From: Pseudomonadota bacterium
Lineage (GTDB): Bacteria > Desulfobacterota > Syntrophia > Syntrophales > JADFWA01
NCBI GenBank assembly: GCA_015222855.1
Contig: JADFWA010000404.1
Coordinates: 1 to 7,006 of the forward strand
Direction of reading: 5' to 3'
Length of the DNA stretch: 7,006 bases
Of the stretch, positions 1 to 5,489 are shown piece by piece (position 1 is the first letter of the stretch; every line of letters starts with the position of its first letter). The translations under genes and the position numbers were made by a program. Under the pieces are notes generated by a model, which was not told the origin of the DNA, did no database searches, and saw nothing but the letters and a program-made list of their open reading frames with translations.

Positions 1-44
1 GAGTATAGATTGTATACTCCGTCGTTATGCAAAATAAATTCCAT
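1..44 (-). CDS. 5' end of a further phage gene, cut by the window edge
   Basis: An ATG at 44-42 opens a frame that stays open to the window edge and begins MEFILHNDGVYNLY. It is preceded by a strong Shine-Dalgarno sequence, GGAGGG at 57-52, seven bases upstream. That site lies inside the last codons of the preceding 170-residue gene, whose TAA is at 50-48, so the two genes are separated by three bases and probably translationally coupled. Position in the same co-directional tail cassette suggests another virion or tail-associated protein. Fourteen residues are too few to assign a family. Confidence 0.7.
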   Translation of the reverse strand, partial: MEFILHNDGVYNLY

Positions 45-47
45 ATT

Positions 48-560
48 TTATCCCTCCGTGGGTATTCCATAAAGCGCCCCTGAACCAACAAATTCAATGG
101 TCATTTTTATCTCATTAAATGCAGTAGGGACTGCGTCTCCAAAAACATCCACCCCCAAATATGTGCCTTTAACTTCCACCTTTTGCTTGCTTGATCTTGC
201 TTTGTTAAAATCAACCAAAGATGCGAAGGCTGCTGTTCCTTTCCATTCCCCAAGCTTTGGGGGTACTTTTCTGTTTGGCTCGTTCGGATCTTTTTGTGGT
301 TCAGGCTTTGAAACTATAAAATCAATCTTACATTTTATCTTGTCATATGTACCCAAAATTAATCTCCGGAAATGCCCTGTTTTTTCCAAAAATAGATCAA
401 TCTCTTTTTGCCATTTGTCGTATTTTTGTTGCATATCAAGCCATTCTTGAGCCACATTATCTGGAACCTCAATAATTGTTTCTGTAGGATCTTCTGGATC
501 TGGTATCTCTACAGCATACGGAAACCCATGAACAAAGTCGGAATGCAAACATATTTTCAT
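48..560 (-). CDS. Unknown phage protein, 170 aa, in tail cassette
   Basis: I do not recognise a named family. Residues 1-60 are acidic: an N-terminal segment with HGFPYAVEIPDPEDP is followed by a predicted amphipathic helix, roughly 37-60 (AQEWLDMQQKYDKWQKEID). This resembles, from memory, small proteins encoded beside tail fibre genes. A proline- and charge-rich linker (about 85-103) leads to a beta-rich second half (about 104-168) with alternating hydrophobics. The start is supported by AGGGGG eight bases upstream of the ATG. A small hairpin (CCTGT/ACAGG, 572-586) overlaps the 5' edge of that site and could weakly modulate it. A composite repeat separates the gene from the upstream structural gene. 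Its role is inferred only from position; a tail-fibre accessory or structural protein is the best guess. Confidence 0.75.
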   Translation of the reverse strand: MKICLHSDFVHGFPYAVEIPDPEDPTETIIEVPDNVAQEWLDMQQKYDKWQKEIDLFLEKTGHFRRLILGTYDKIKCKIDFIVSKPEPQKDPNEPNRKVPPKLGEWKGTAAFASLVDFNKARSSKQKVEVKGTYLGVDVFGDAVPTAFNEIKMTIEFVGSGALYGIPTEG

Positions 561-625
561 AATATTTTCCCCCTGTTTTTTACAGGCATCATAGCATATT
601 CTATTTGTTTTTTCATTTTTTTTTA

Positions 626-686
626 TTAGCGCCTTTGCGCCTTGCCTACTCCGCCGAAGTGGCTACGAAGGCTGGATGCGTGAGAT
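626..686. repeat. Dispersed GCGCAAAG-type repeat carrying a nested 34-bp element
   Basis: The outer repeat reads TTAGCGCCTTTGCGCCTTG at 626-644 and CGTGAGAT at 679-686. Simple copies of the family elsewhere in the window join these two parts directly. Here they are separated by 34 bases at 645-678, starting CCTACTCCGCCGAAG and ending GAAGGCTGGATG. Positions 629-686 are identical over 58 bases to 4374-4431. The element fills the spacer between the 107-residue gene and the 170-residue gene. Confidence 0.9.
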
Positions 687-700
687 AAAACGTAAGCTTT

Positions 701-1024
701 TTACTTTATCGTAACCCTCATAACCGCCGTAAATTCATACGGAGTCACCCCGTCGGGCAGCAATTCGTTGCATGTTACCCAGAAGCGGAGCGCATAGACA
801 CCGGTATCATGAGCCTTTACACCGAAGGTTATGTATCCTTCGGATTCAGAGCTATCGCCTCCGAAATCGGCGGTCACGTCAGTATCCGAATCATCATAGA
901 TCTTGAATGTATGAGTGTCTACCGTGTTACCGTCCAGCTCAGGATTGAGATTCAGCTTGTACGCAACTTCCTCGCCCTTAACCATGTTGTCCAGAGATGA
1001 TTTGGGAGTTATTTTCAGAGCCAT
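701..1024 (-). CDS. Phage structural protein, Ig-like beta-sandwich, 107 aa
   Basis: This small acidic protein is predicted to be nearly all beta strand. It alternates short hydrophobic strands (KITPKS, VAYKLNL, THTFKIYDD, GYITFGVK, YALRFWVTC, YEFTAVMRVTI) with Gly/Asp/Ser-rich turns. D73-T-G-V-Y77 matches the D-x-G-x-Y 'tyrosine corner' typical of Ig-like domains. The closing ELLPDGVTPYEF block resembles, from memory, small unnamed proteins beside tail or fibre genes in tailed phages. GGGAGG five bases before the ATG supports the start and directly follows the TAA of the preceding gene. A role in virion decoration or tail-tip assembly is an inference from fold and position; no enzymatic motif is visible. 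Confidence 0.8.
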   Translation of the reverse strand: MALKITPKSSLDNMVKGEEVAYKLNLNPELDGNTVDTHTFKIYDDSDTDVTADFGGDSSESEGYITFGVKAHDTGVYALRFWVTCNELLPDGVTPYEFTAVMRVTIK

Positions 1025-1035
1025 ATATACCTCCC

Positions 1036-1578
1036 TTAGCTAAGTTTCAGGATAATGGAAACAGTCAAACTTTCTCCGTTGCCGACGGTGCGATCTTGAG
1101 ACAGGTCGGCATATGCGATCAATGTATCGACTGAGTTTAAGACAGCTTCCAGAACCACTTTTTTGGCGGTTGTCCAATCAGCGCCACTTGCCGTGAACAC
1201 ACAATCTTTTGTTGTCACCTTGGAATCTCCGGCATCGGTGCCATATGTCCAGTCGGTTGCATCGTGCGCCACAGATACCTCGGCATAACCGGTCCCGGTG
1301 ACAACGGTGAATGTGGTCGCATCTTCCGCTATTGCAACATCTGTGACAAGATTAACCTTGAAGCTGCTTGGAATGGAATTCGCCACAGCCTGCACCCAGC
1401 CTTTCAGCATATGCTCCTCACCCTGGTTGATCAGGGCTGCAGCATTCTCCCAGATAATTTTGCCGTTTTTGTCTCTATGCGCAATCCTTGCATAGCCTAA
1501 CAGCCCCTTGTCTTTATTCTTTCTTGCGATGCTCATATGCTCCGGATATCCCGGCAATTTTGGAAAAATCTTATTCAT
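1036..1578 (-). CDS. Phage tail-associated structural protein, 180 aa
   Basis: Residues 1-45 are basic and mixed. Residues 46-66 (AAALINQGEEHMLKGWVQAV) form a predicted helix that I associate with small phage proteins encoded just after tail fibres. From about residue 73 the protein is beta-rich, with GTGYAEVSVAHDATDW (95-110), KDCVFTASGADW (124-135) and a final block LIAYADLSQDRTVGNGESL then VSIILKLS (153-180). The 'aYA.LSQ.RTV..G.SL.V' ending matches my recollection of that phage family and looks like a jelly-roll or Ig-like virion domain. A strong AAGGAGAG site lies four bases before the ATG (core AGGAG about seven away). The tailspike gene ends 14 bases upstream. A tail tip or fibre-associated role is inferred; no function has been assigned that I know of. 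Confidence 0.8.
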   Translation of the reverse strand: MNKIFPKLPGYPEHMSIARKNKDKGLLGYARIAHRDKNGKIIWENAAALINQGEEHMLKGWVQAVANSIPSSFKVNLVTDVAIAEDATTFTVVTGTGYAEVSVAHDATDWTYGTDAGDSKVTTKDCVFTASGADWTTAKKVVLEAVLNSVDTLIAYADLSQDRTVGNGESLTVSIILKLS

Positions 1579-1592
1579 CTTTCTCTCCTTTT

Positions 1593-3656
1593 TTAATTTA
1601 ATATGTCAAAATCTTTGGTTCGCTCAACCACCTTAAAATCTATATTCCGCTGGGACAGCGTAAAATCTGTAACGCGCGGGACAAGCTTGAATGTCATTCT
1701 GACTTCAGCGGAGGAGCCCGGGAACGAATCGGTTTCGGAAAGTGTGCACGTAATCGAAATAACCCCCTGATCCACATAAAACTGGAAGTCAGATGCGGTT
1801 AATACTGACGATATCGGTATTTCGCCGGTATCTTTATATGCCTGGAGATCTGTTTTTGAAATTGCCGCGGCGATCAGTATGTTGACTATATCCTTATATG
1901 CCTGCAGATCGGAAACCGATATTGTCGCAGTTATCGGAATCGTGCGGTTCCGCTCATTATACGAGAGCAGGTCTGCCCCTGATATCGTCGCTGTAATTCC
2001 GATAAGAAGCGATTCAATAAAACCCTGTATGTCCGTGGCCGATATTGTTGACGTAATCAGGATTTGCTTATTAAGCTCTTTATATGCCTGGACGTCGGCG
2101 CCTTGAATCGTTGAAACAATCTCGATCAGTTTTTCAGTATCGATGTAAGCCTGTATGTCGGTTCCTGATAACGTAGAGACAATGGATATAAGTTTATTAG
2201 TTTCATCAATCCCCCCTGCCGCCACAATCTCACTCGCCCCTATATACCAGGTTGAACGTGTCTGCCCTTCAATATCATCTGTGAACATCCCTGATAAGTC
2301 ATCTCCATCATCCACTATCGCAAGATTCGTAACATCTCCGTTGGAGTCCAGACGATAATCATCAGCAGCATAATTCTTGAAAACTGAGTTTGTGTGAACA
2401 TCCTTGCTTTGATATGCAGCATCAGGGCTTGTGGCATCTTCAGAGATGTTTTTAGAATGAGTACCGAAACCTGCGCCCAGGTCATTGTAGTCACTGCCTC
2501 CGCTATCTGCCTGCGCAAGATTGTTTTTAAAATTAAACGCCCCTTCCCAAAAACCGCTACCATCCGCAAGAAGAAAATTATTATAACATTCAACAACAGT
2601 ATTATTGTAAATATTCCAATCACCAGTTTTATTCCAGGCTGGAGATGGCCGTATCCCACTATCTCCAGCACCATCTCCGATTCCATATACAATACAATTA
2701 TAAATCTTCCGATTGGTGATTCCTCCCGCACTTATCCCAATATTTGAATTGACGGCTCCTTTTACTAAAAGTCTTTGTGCGATTAAAGCCTGAGCATTGC
2801 CACCATCAGCAAGCGATATACCTATATTACCATCACCTGAAATATCCAGAGCAAGTTTACTAATTTCAGCATGGTCAAGATCACCATCATTAGTTTCGTT
2901 AAAAGTTATGCTATCATAAGACCCAAAATTTATCCTCGCCCCGTTTCCATAAGCTCCTCCATTGTGTTCTGCTCCGCTTTCGGCTGTAAGTTTCAAAAGA
3001 TGAGTATTTGTATCTGTATCAAAAGTAATGCCTGCGCTTATTCCTGTTTCTTCGCTTTGACCTTCACCCGTTAAGTTCCCCGTAAGTTGTGCCGCAATGT
3101 CAGCCTCAAATAAAGTCCAGGTTGCATAATACGCTCCTCCCCCAGTCCCGATTTGATAAGTGCCAGAAGCAATTGAACCTTTAATATTTGAGTAATCAGA
3201 AACAAGCCGAACATCTTTATTTTCATGTCCAAGAAGCTGTGCTATATCCCTGTCCAGAGGAATTATTATAGACTTTGATTTGTCGTAAATTCCTTCAAAA
3301 TCACTCTGCTTAATCAGCGCAGAATCCAGCAACGATTTATAATCAAGGAAATAATCTCTTACTCTTTGAGGCTTTGCATCCTCGTTATAACCAGCGTCCC
3401 AAGGATAATGGCCTTTTCCATCGGCAACTATGAGATATTTCTTCAACTCCAATACGCTTGGCTTGGTGGATTTCCAATCTGTTGAGCCTCTGATATCCCA
3501 GTAATTCTTGTCATCTTCAATTATGCAGAAATTCTTATGCGGCGGATAAAAGCCTGATGGACGAATATCTACAAGCTGGCAATCAGTCCAATAGCTTAGA
3601 CGTTCAGCCAAGTCCATTGAAGGCTTTTTGTTTCCTATTTTAAACACCCACTGCAT
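1593..3656 (-). CDS. Tailspike or tail fibre with right-handed beta-helix and tandem C-terminal repeats, 687 aa
   Basis: This is the predicted receptor-binding or depolymerising protein of the virion. Residues 1-175 form an N-terminal region (KKPSMDLAERLSYW, SGFYPPH, DYFLDYKSLLDSA, FEGIYDKS) that I recall from phage fibre N-termini and that probably attaches to the tail. Residues about 180-400 are Gly/Asn/Asp-rich short strands such as NRKIYNCIVYGIGDG and DWNIYNNTVVECYNN, typical of parallel beta-helix coils. Residues 425-476 have the usual beta-helix terminal block: DYRLDSNGD, later DIEGQTR and YIGASE. Residues 489-643 hold about 7.5 repeats of 20-21 residues, followed by a beta-rich tail. 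AAGGAT precedes the ATG, one base after the upstream stop. The N-terminal half of the beta-helix looks more AT-rich than the ends. No catalytic residues can be assigned, so hydrolase or lyase activity is open. Confidence 0.88.
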   Translation of the reverse strand: MQWVFKIGNKKPSMDLAERLSYWTDCQLVDIRPSGFYPPHKNFCIIEDDKNYWDIRGSTDWKSTKPSVLELKKYLIVADGKGHYPWDAGYNEDAKPQRVRDYFLDYKSLLDSALIKQSDFEGIYDKSKSIIIPLDRDIAQLLGHENKDVRLVSDYSNIKGSIASGTYQIGTGGGAYYATWTLFEADIAAQLTGNLTGEGQSEETGISAGITFDTDTNTHLLKLTAESGAEHNGGAYGNGARINFGSYDSITFNETNDGDLDHAEISKLALDISGDGNIGISLADGGNAQALIAQRLLVKGAVNSNIGISAGGITNRKIYNCIVYGIGDGAGDSGIRPSPAWNKTGDWNIYNNTVVECYNNFLLADGSGFWEGAFNFKNNLAQADSGGSDYNDLGAGFGTHSKNISEDATSPDAAYQSKDVHTNSVFKNYAADDYRLDSNGDVTNLAIVDDGDDLSGMFTDDIEGQTRSTWYIGASEIVAAGGIDETNKLISIVSTLSGTDIQAYIDTEKLIEIVSTIQGADVQAYKELNKQILITSTISATDIQGFIESLLIGITATISGADLLSYNERNRTIPITATISVSDLQAYKDIVNILIAAAISKTDLQAYKDTGEIPISSVLTASDFQFYVDQGVISITCTLSETDSFPGSSAEVRMTFKLVPRVTDFTLSQRNIDFKVVERTKDFDILN
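1728..2192 (-). repeat. In-gene tandem array, about 7.5 units of 60-63 bp
   Basis: In the tailspike, residues 489-643 repeat with the consensus I-x-I-x-S-T-I-S-x-T-D-(I/L)-Q-A-Y-x-(D/E). Units begin at residues 489, 510, 531, 551, 571, 591 and 611, with a partial unit at 631-643. The first two units are 21 residues long and the rest 20. On the plus strand the array shows recurring TATATGCCTG blocks (complement of the QAY codons). Unit divergence is substantial, so this is an old protein-level array and not a recent slippage product. Confidence 0.9.
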
Positions 3657-3657
3657 G

Positions 3658-4290
3658 TTATCCTTCCTGTATTGTTTCTTGTTCTTTTGTGATTATTTTT
3701 TTCCTAAAATTCTTCCTCCGGATCATCTTCATATCTTCAGCGGCGATCCCTTCCACACTTCGCCCTTCGGGCTTCGCATGGCAGGCCTGCCCGGTCCGTT
3801 CCGCTTTATTTTTCTTAACTTCCCTTTGTTTATCCATCTCATCCGCAATCTCGTAAGCAACGGATCGCAGATAGCCGTGACTTTTCAGCGGCAATCGTTT
3901 TGGCGGGTGCTCGATCATCCGCTCCATCGCCGTTCCCCATGCGTGCGCGCTGTTTGGCCTGGCAACCGCTTTTCCCCATTGGACATGCGGCAGGGTTACC
4001 AGCTCCTTCAGCTCAGACAGAAGCCGCAAAACCTTTTTCCACTGAAGCGATCTTTGACACCCCCCTGAATCCCCCCCTCGAGGGGGGACTAAGGGGGGTG
4101 TTCCCCCTTTGAAGGGGGACGAAGGGGGATGTTCCCTTGCAGGACGAAACAACGCCAGATAGGCAAAACACCGGCTGGCAACCGCATGTGGCATCTCGCC
4201 TGCCAGCTTCAAACACTGCCTCGCAACCGGATCATTCTGCCACGCCTCCGCACTATGCACCGCCCCGCATGATGGACAAACAAGTTTCAT
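3658..4290 (-). CDS. Zinc-ribbon phage protein with two in-frame repeat insertions, 210 aa
   Basis: The N-terminus has a zinc-ribbon-like half (C5-P-S-C8, with H12 and C26 as possible further ligands). The segments FAYLALFRPAR (42-52), LQWKKVLRLLSELKELV (82-98), VQWGKAVARP, MERMIEHPPKRLPLKSHGYLR and VAYEIADEMD match, from memory, an unnamed protein of phage early or replication regions with a conserved 'yLgLFRP...LsWkralrLl.EL' core. Residues 53-79 interrupt this core and are translated from a CCCCCT palindromic repeat; removing them joins FRPAR directly to RSLQW. Residues 167-178 translate a second repeat. The basic C-terminus (about 155-210) may bind nucleic acid. The Shine-Dalgarno sequence is weak (GAAG), and the start is chosen because the zinc motif begins at once. 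The tailspike follows after one base. Whether the protein still works is unknown. Confidence 0.8.
   Translation of the reverse strand: MKLVCPSCGAVHSAEAWQNDPVARQCLKLAGEMPHAVASRCFAYLALFRPAREHPPSSPFKGGTPPLVPPRGGDSGGCQRSLQWKKVLRLLSELKELVTLPHVQWGKAVARPNSAHAWGTAMERMIEHPPKRLPLKSHGYLRSVAYEIADEMDKQREVKKNKAERTGQACHAKPEGRSVEGIAAEDMKMIRRKNFRKKIITKEQETIQEG
3759..3792. repeat. Dispersed CCTGCC-GCGAAGCC-type repeat inside a gene
   Basis: The minus strand reads GGCAGGCC region, then TGCCATGCGAAGCCCGAAG, then GGCGAA. It has the same word structure (CCTGCC, then GCGAAGCCC and GGCGAAG) as the copies at 4888-4934 and 6391-6425, but in the opposite orientation. It lies within the 210-residue zinc-ribbon gene and is translated as residues 167-178 (GQACHAKPEGRS). 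Confidence 0.65.
4057..4136. repeat. CCCCCT palindromic dispersed repeat inside a gene
   Basis: The element contains a perfect palindrome, CCCCCCTCGAGGGGGG, at 4072-4087. This is flanked by the inverted pair ACACCCCCC (4057-4065) and GGGGGGTGT (4093-4101), then by GTTCCCCCTTTGAAGGGGGA and a shorter GAAGGGGGAT copy. Such C-run/G-run words are a familiar dispersed, intergenic-type repeat in several bacterial phyla. Here it lies in the coding region of the zinc-ribbon gene and keeps the frame, adding about 27 residues (HPPSSPFKGGTPPLVPPRGG and flanks). Confidence 0.9.
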
Positions 4291-4303
4291 AGCTTCATTA
4301 ATG

Positions 4304-4330
4304 TCTCACGCCAAGCCGCAAAGGCGCCAA
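4304..4330. repeat. Dispersed GCGCAAAG-type repeat, simple copy
   Basis: TCTCACGCCAAGCCGCAAAG followed by GCGCCAA, then an A-rich run. It is oriented opposite to the copies at 626 and 4374 and lies just upstream of the zinc-ribbon gene start. One C replaces the usual G in the first GGCGCAAA word. Confidence 0.85.
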
Positions 4331-4373
4331 ATTAAAAAAATAATCAGAATCTTTCCCATTCCTTTTACCCTTG

Positions 4374-4431
4374 GCGCCTTTGCGCCTTGCCTACTCCGCC
4401 GAAGTGGCTACGAAGGCTGGATGCGTGAGAT
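4374..4431. repeat. Dispersed GCGCAAAG-type repeat carrying a nested 34-bp element (second copy)
   Basis: This is identical over 58 bases to 629-686, including the 34-bp interruption (4390-4423) within the GCGCCTTG...CGTGAGA outer repeat. It is followed without a gap by the TAA of the 75-residue gene, which shares its last base. Together with the inverted simple copy at 4304-4330 it fills the spacer upstream of the zinc-ribbon gene. Confidence 0.9.
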
Positions 4432-4658
4432 TATACTGTTTTCTCCAGTTTTCTAATCCGCTCCTTCAGCTTCTGAATCATAGTCGCTCTATTGCTGTGC
4501 TGGATTTCATGATACAGGCAGGCGTCCAGCAACACCAACTGATATGTTTCAGCTTTCAATAAAATTGTTTCATTCAGTATATCGATTCCGGCATCCACCG
4601 ACGTGCCGCAAATACGTTTCACCCGACGCATTAAGTCGCTGCCTGAAACTTTTCCCAT
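4431..4658 (-). CDS. Small helical protein of unknown function, 75 aa
   Basis: I do not recognise this protein. It begins MGKVSGSDLMRRVKRICG and is predicted to be mostly helical, ending in a charged heptad-like stretch (TMIQKLKERIRKLEKTV) that could form a short coiled coil. I place the start at 4658 because AAGGGG at 4671-4666 sits seven bases upstream. A further in-frame ATG at 4700 would overlap the previous gene's TGA (ATGA) but would add 14 residues translated from the dispersed repeat (MISRQGAKALRGKE) with no good ribosome binding site. The gene sits among small zinc-binding and winged-helix-like genes, so a regulatory or accessory phage role is possible but unsupported. Confidence 0.6.
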   Translation of the reverse strand: MGKVSGSDLMRRVKRICGTSVDAGIDILNETILLKAETYQLVLLDACLYHEIQHSNRATMIQKLKERIRKLEKTV

Positions 4659-4665
4659 TTCTTTA

Positions 4666-4671
4666 CCCCTT
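4666..4671 (-). promoter_or_regulatory. Shine-Dalgarno AAGGGG formed at a repeat edge
   Basis: AAGGGG lies seven bases before the ATG at 4658. Its AAG is the edge of the dispersed repeat (GGCGCTAAG), so the repeat contributes part of the ribosome binding site. This decides the start of the 75-residue gene over the ATG at 4700. Confidence 0.6.
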
Positions 4672-4697
4672 AGCGCCTTTGCGCCTTGGCGTGAGAT
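4670..4697. repeat. Dispersed GCGCAAAG-type repeat, simple copy
   Basis: TTAGCGCCTTTGCGCCTTGG followed by CGTGAGAT. This is the uninterrupted form of the copies at 626 and 4374, showing where the 34-bp element is inserted in those. Its right edge touches the TGA of the upstream small gene, and its left edge gives the Shine-Dalgarno sequence of the next gene. Confidence 0.9.
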
Positions 4698-4873
4698 CAT
4701 CCTGTCAATCCCGACAAAATCTCCTGCAGCTCCTGCGCTTTATGCTGCATGGCGGCCACCTGTGCTTTTGGCAGCAACACAGATCCGAATTTCTGCCCGA
4801 TCTTTCTCAGATCCTCGGTATACCTTTCCGGGTTGCTCAACATCTTTTCCAGGAATGCATCCACCACGGCCAT
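4697..4873 (-). CDS. Small helical protein of unknown function, about 58 aa
   Basis: I do not recognise this protein. From the ATG at 4873 it reads MAVVDAFLEKMLSNPERYTE and continues as amphipathic helix (LRKIGQKFG, LLPKAQVAAMQHKAQELQEI). GGGAG about eleven bases upstream is a plausible, slightly distant ribosome binding site. The frame is open further upstream to a TTG at 4942, but that would add 23 residues translated from a 12-bp tandem repeat (SPPASPPASPGRQ), and the TTG lacks a well-spaced Shine-Dalgarno sequence. The frame is also the same as that of the winged-helix-like gene upstream, whose TGA at 4960-4958 separates them, so a former single longer gene is an alternative. The function is unknown. 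Confidence 0.55.
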   Translation of the reverse strand: MAVVDAFLEKMLSNPERYTEDLRKIGQKFGSVLLPKAQVAAMQHKAQELQEILSGLTG

Positions 4874-4887
4874 CGCAGTGGGTGCTC

Positions 4888-4934
4888 CCTGCCTGCCGGG
4901 CGAAGCCGGAGGCGAAGCCGGAGGCGAAGCCCGG
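4888..4934. repeat. CCTGCCTGCCGGGCGAAGCC repeat with 12-bp tandem units
   Basis: CCTGCCTGCCGG is followed by GCGAAGCCGGAG at 4900-4911, a second copy at 4912-4923 and a partial GCGAAGCCCGG at 4924-4934. The head matches the copy at 6391-6425 inside another gene. The 12-bp unit is a multiple of three, so copy-number change would keep the reading frame (repeating as PPAS). It lies at the 5' end of the small helical-protein frame, upstream of its preferred ATG. Confidence 0.85.
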
Positions 4935-4957
4935 TCGATCAAGTCCTCAAACTCAAA

Positions 4958-5422
4958 TCAAAGCTGCGTCATCATTTCGACCATAACCGCCCTTTTCCCC
5001 CTGGACGCTTTAACCAGGCCGGTCAATCCGCGCTGCCGAAACGAATCGTAAAACTTCTCAGCCTCTTCCTCGCTGTCCGCAATCCAGTATCCCCCGCTGT
5101 TTCCGGCCTTCGACAGGATGGGCGTATTCTCATGCTGCGTAAGTAGATGGTTTTGCATGCGCCTTACGTCACGTTTCAAAAGTGAGAGCTGCCTGAAGGC
5201 ATGCTGCCTGTATGCTTCTAAAACGTGGGGCAATTCCTTTTCCGTAATTATCCGACCTTTAACGGCATGAAAAAATTCAATTGCCAGTTCATCAGCGCTA
5301 ATCTTATTATCCTCGCCCGCATGATCAATCCACAACAGCCCAAGAAAACAATTCTCCGCACGCGTCAGCGTCCGATTGTGATATCCCGTCCTTGAATCAA
5401 TCCCAAGATCTTCTAATTTCAT
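4958..5422 (-). CDS. Winged-helix-like phage protein, 154 aa
   Basis: The N-terminal half is helical (LTRAENCFLGLLWID, ISADELAIEFFHAV, EKELPHVLEAYRQHA). Residues about 80-115 (LLKRDVRRMQNHLLTQHENT, then PILSKAGNSGGYWIA) look like the recognition helix and wing of a winged-helix domain. The run 'PIlS..G..GGYwia.s.eEae.f...fr.R' matches, from memory, unnamed phage proteins of the regulatory or replication region. Residues 117-145 (EEEAEKFYDSFRQRGLTGL) form a charged helix. GAGG seven bases before the ATG gives a firm start, immediately downstream of a dispersed repeat. The TGA at 4960-4958 is followed in the same frame by the next small gene. DNA binding is inferred from fold resemblance; the target is unknown. 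Confidence 0.72.
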   Translation of the reverse strand: MKLEDLGIDSRTGYHNRTLTRAENCFLGLLWIDHAGEDNKISADELAIEFFHAVKGRIITEKELPHVLEAYRQHAFRQLSLLKRDVRRMQNHLLTQHENTPILSKAGNSGGYWIADSEEEAEKFYDSFRQRGLTGLVKASRGKRAVMVEMMTQL

Positions 5423-5438
5423 AGTTTTACCTCTTATA

Positions 5439-5466
5439 TCTCACGCCAAGGCGCAAAGGCGCAAAG
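5439..5466. repeat. Dispersed GCGCAAAG-type repeat, simple copy
   Basis: TCTCACGCCAAGGCGCAAAG followed by GCGCAAAG, then TTAAAAAAC. It has the same orientation as the copy at 4304 and lies 17 bases upstream of the winged-helix-like gene start. The gene's own GAGG ribosome binding site lies between repeat and ATG. Confidence 0.9.
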
Positions 5467-5489
5467 TTAAAAAACAACGTTTACGCGGG

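Noticed and set aside
684..710. GATAAA...TTTATC imperfect hairpin at the end of the 107-residue gene as a terminator
   Set aside because: The stem is AT-rich with a two-base bulge and is not followed by a T-run on the coding strand; the gene downstream continues the same cassette.
2315..2731. Minus-strand 138-codon ORF inside the tailspike gene
   Set aside because: It is out of frame within the clearly coding beta-helix region; its translation has no recognisable motif and it has no independent ribosome binding site.
1593..3656. Diversity-generating retroelement variable region in the tailspike
   Set aside because: No template repeat, reverse transcriptase or AAY-rich terminal variable segment is visible; the repeats here are tandem protein repeats.
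4072..4101. CCCCCC/GGGGGG palindrome as a transcription terminator
   Set aside because: It lies within an open reading frame, has no T-run, and matches a dispersed-repeat word structure; the downstream gene is tightly coupled.
4697..4960. TGA read as tryptophan or selenocysteine at 4960-4958
   Set aside because: TGA also serves as a normal stop elsewhere in the block with overlapping ATGA starts; no selenocysteine-insertion hairpin is evident, and one in-frame case can arise by chance.
4544..5146. Long plus-strand ORF of 200 codons, and others at 3628-4068 and 6224-6778
   Set aside because: They lie opposite better-supported minus-strand genes, have Arg/Ser/Pro-rich low-quality translations, lack family resemblance and good ribosome binding sites, and break the co-directional layout.
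4304..5466. Repeats resembling a CRISPR array
   Set aside because: Copies are irregularly spaced, occur in both orientations and differ in length, with genes instead of short unique spacers between them; no cas gene is present.
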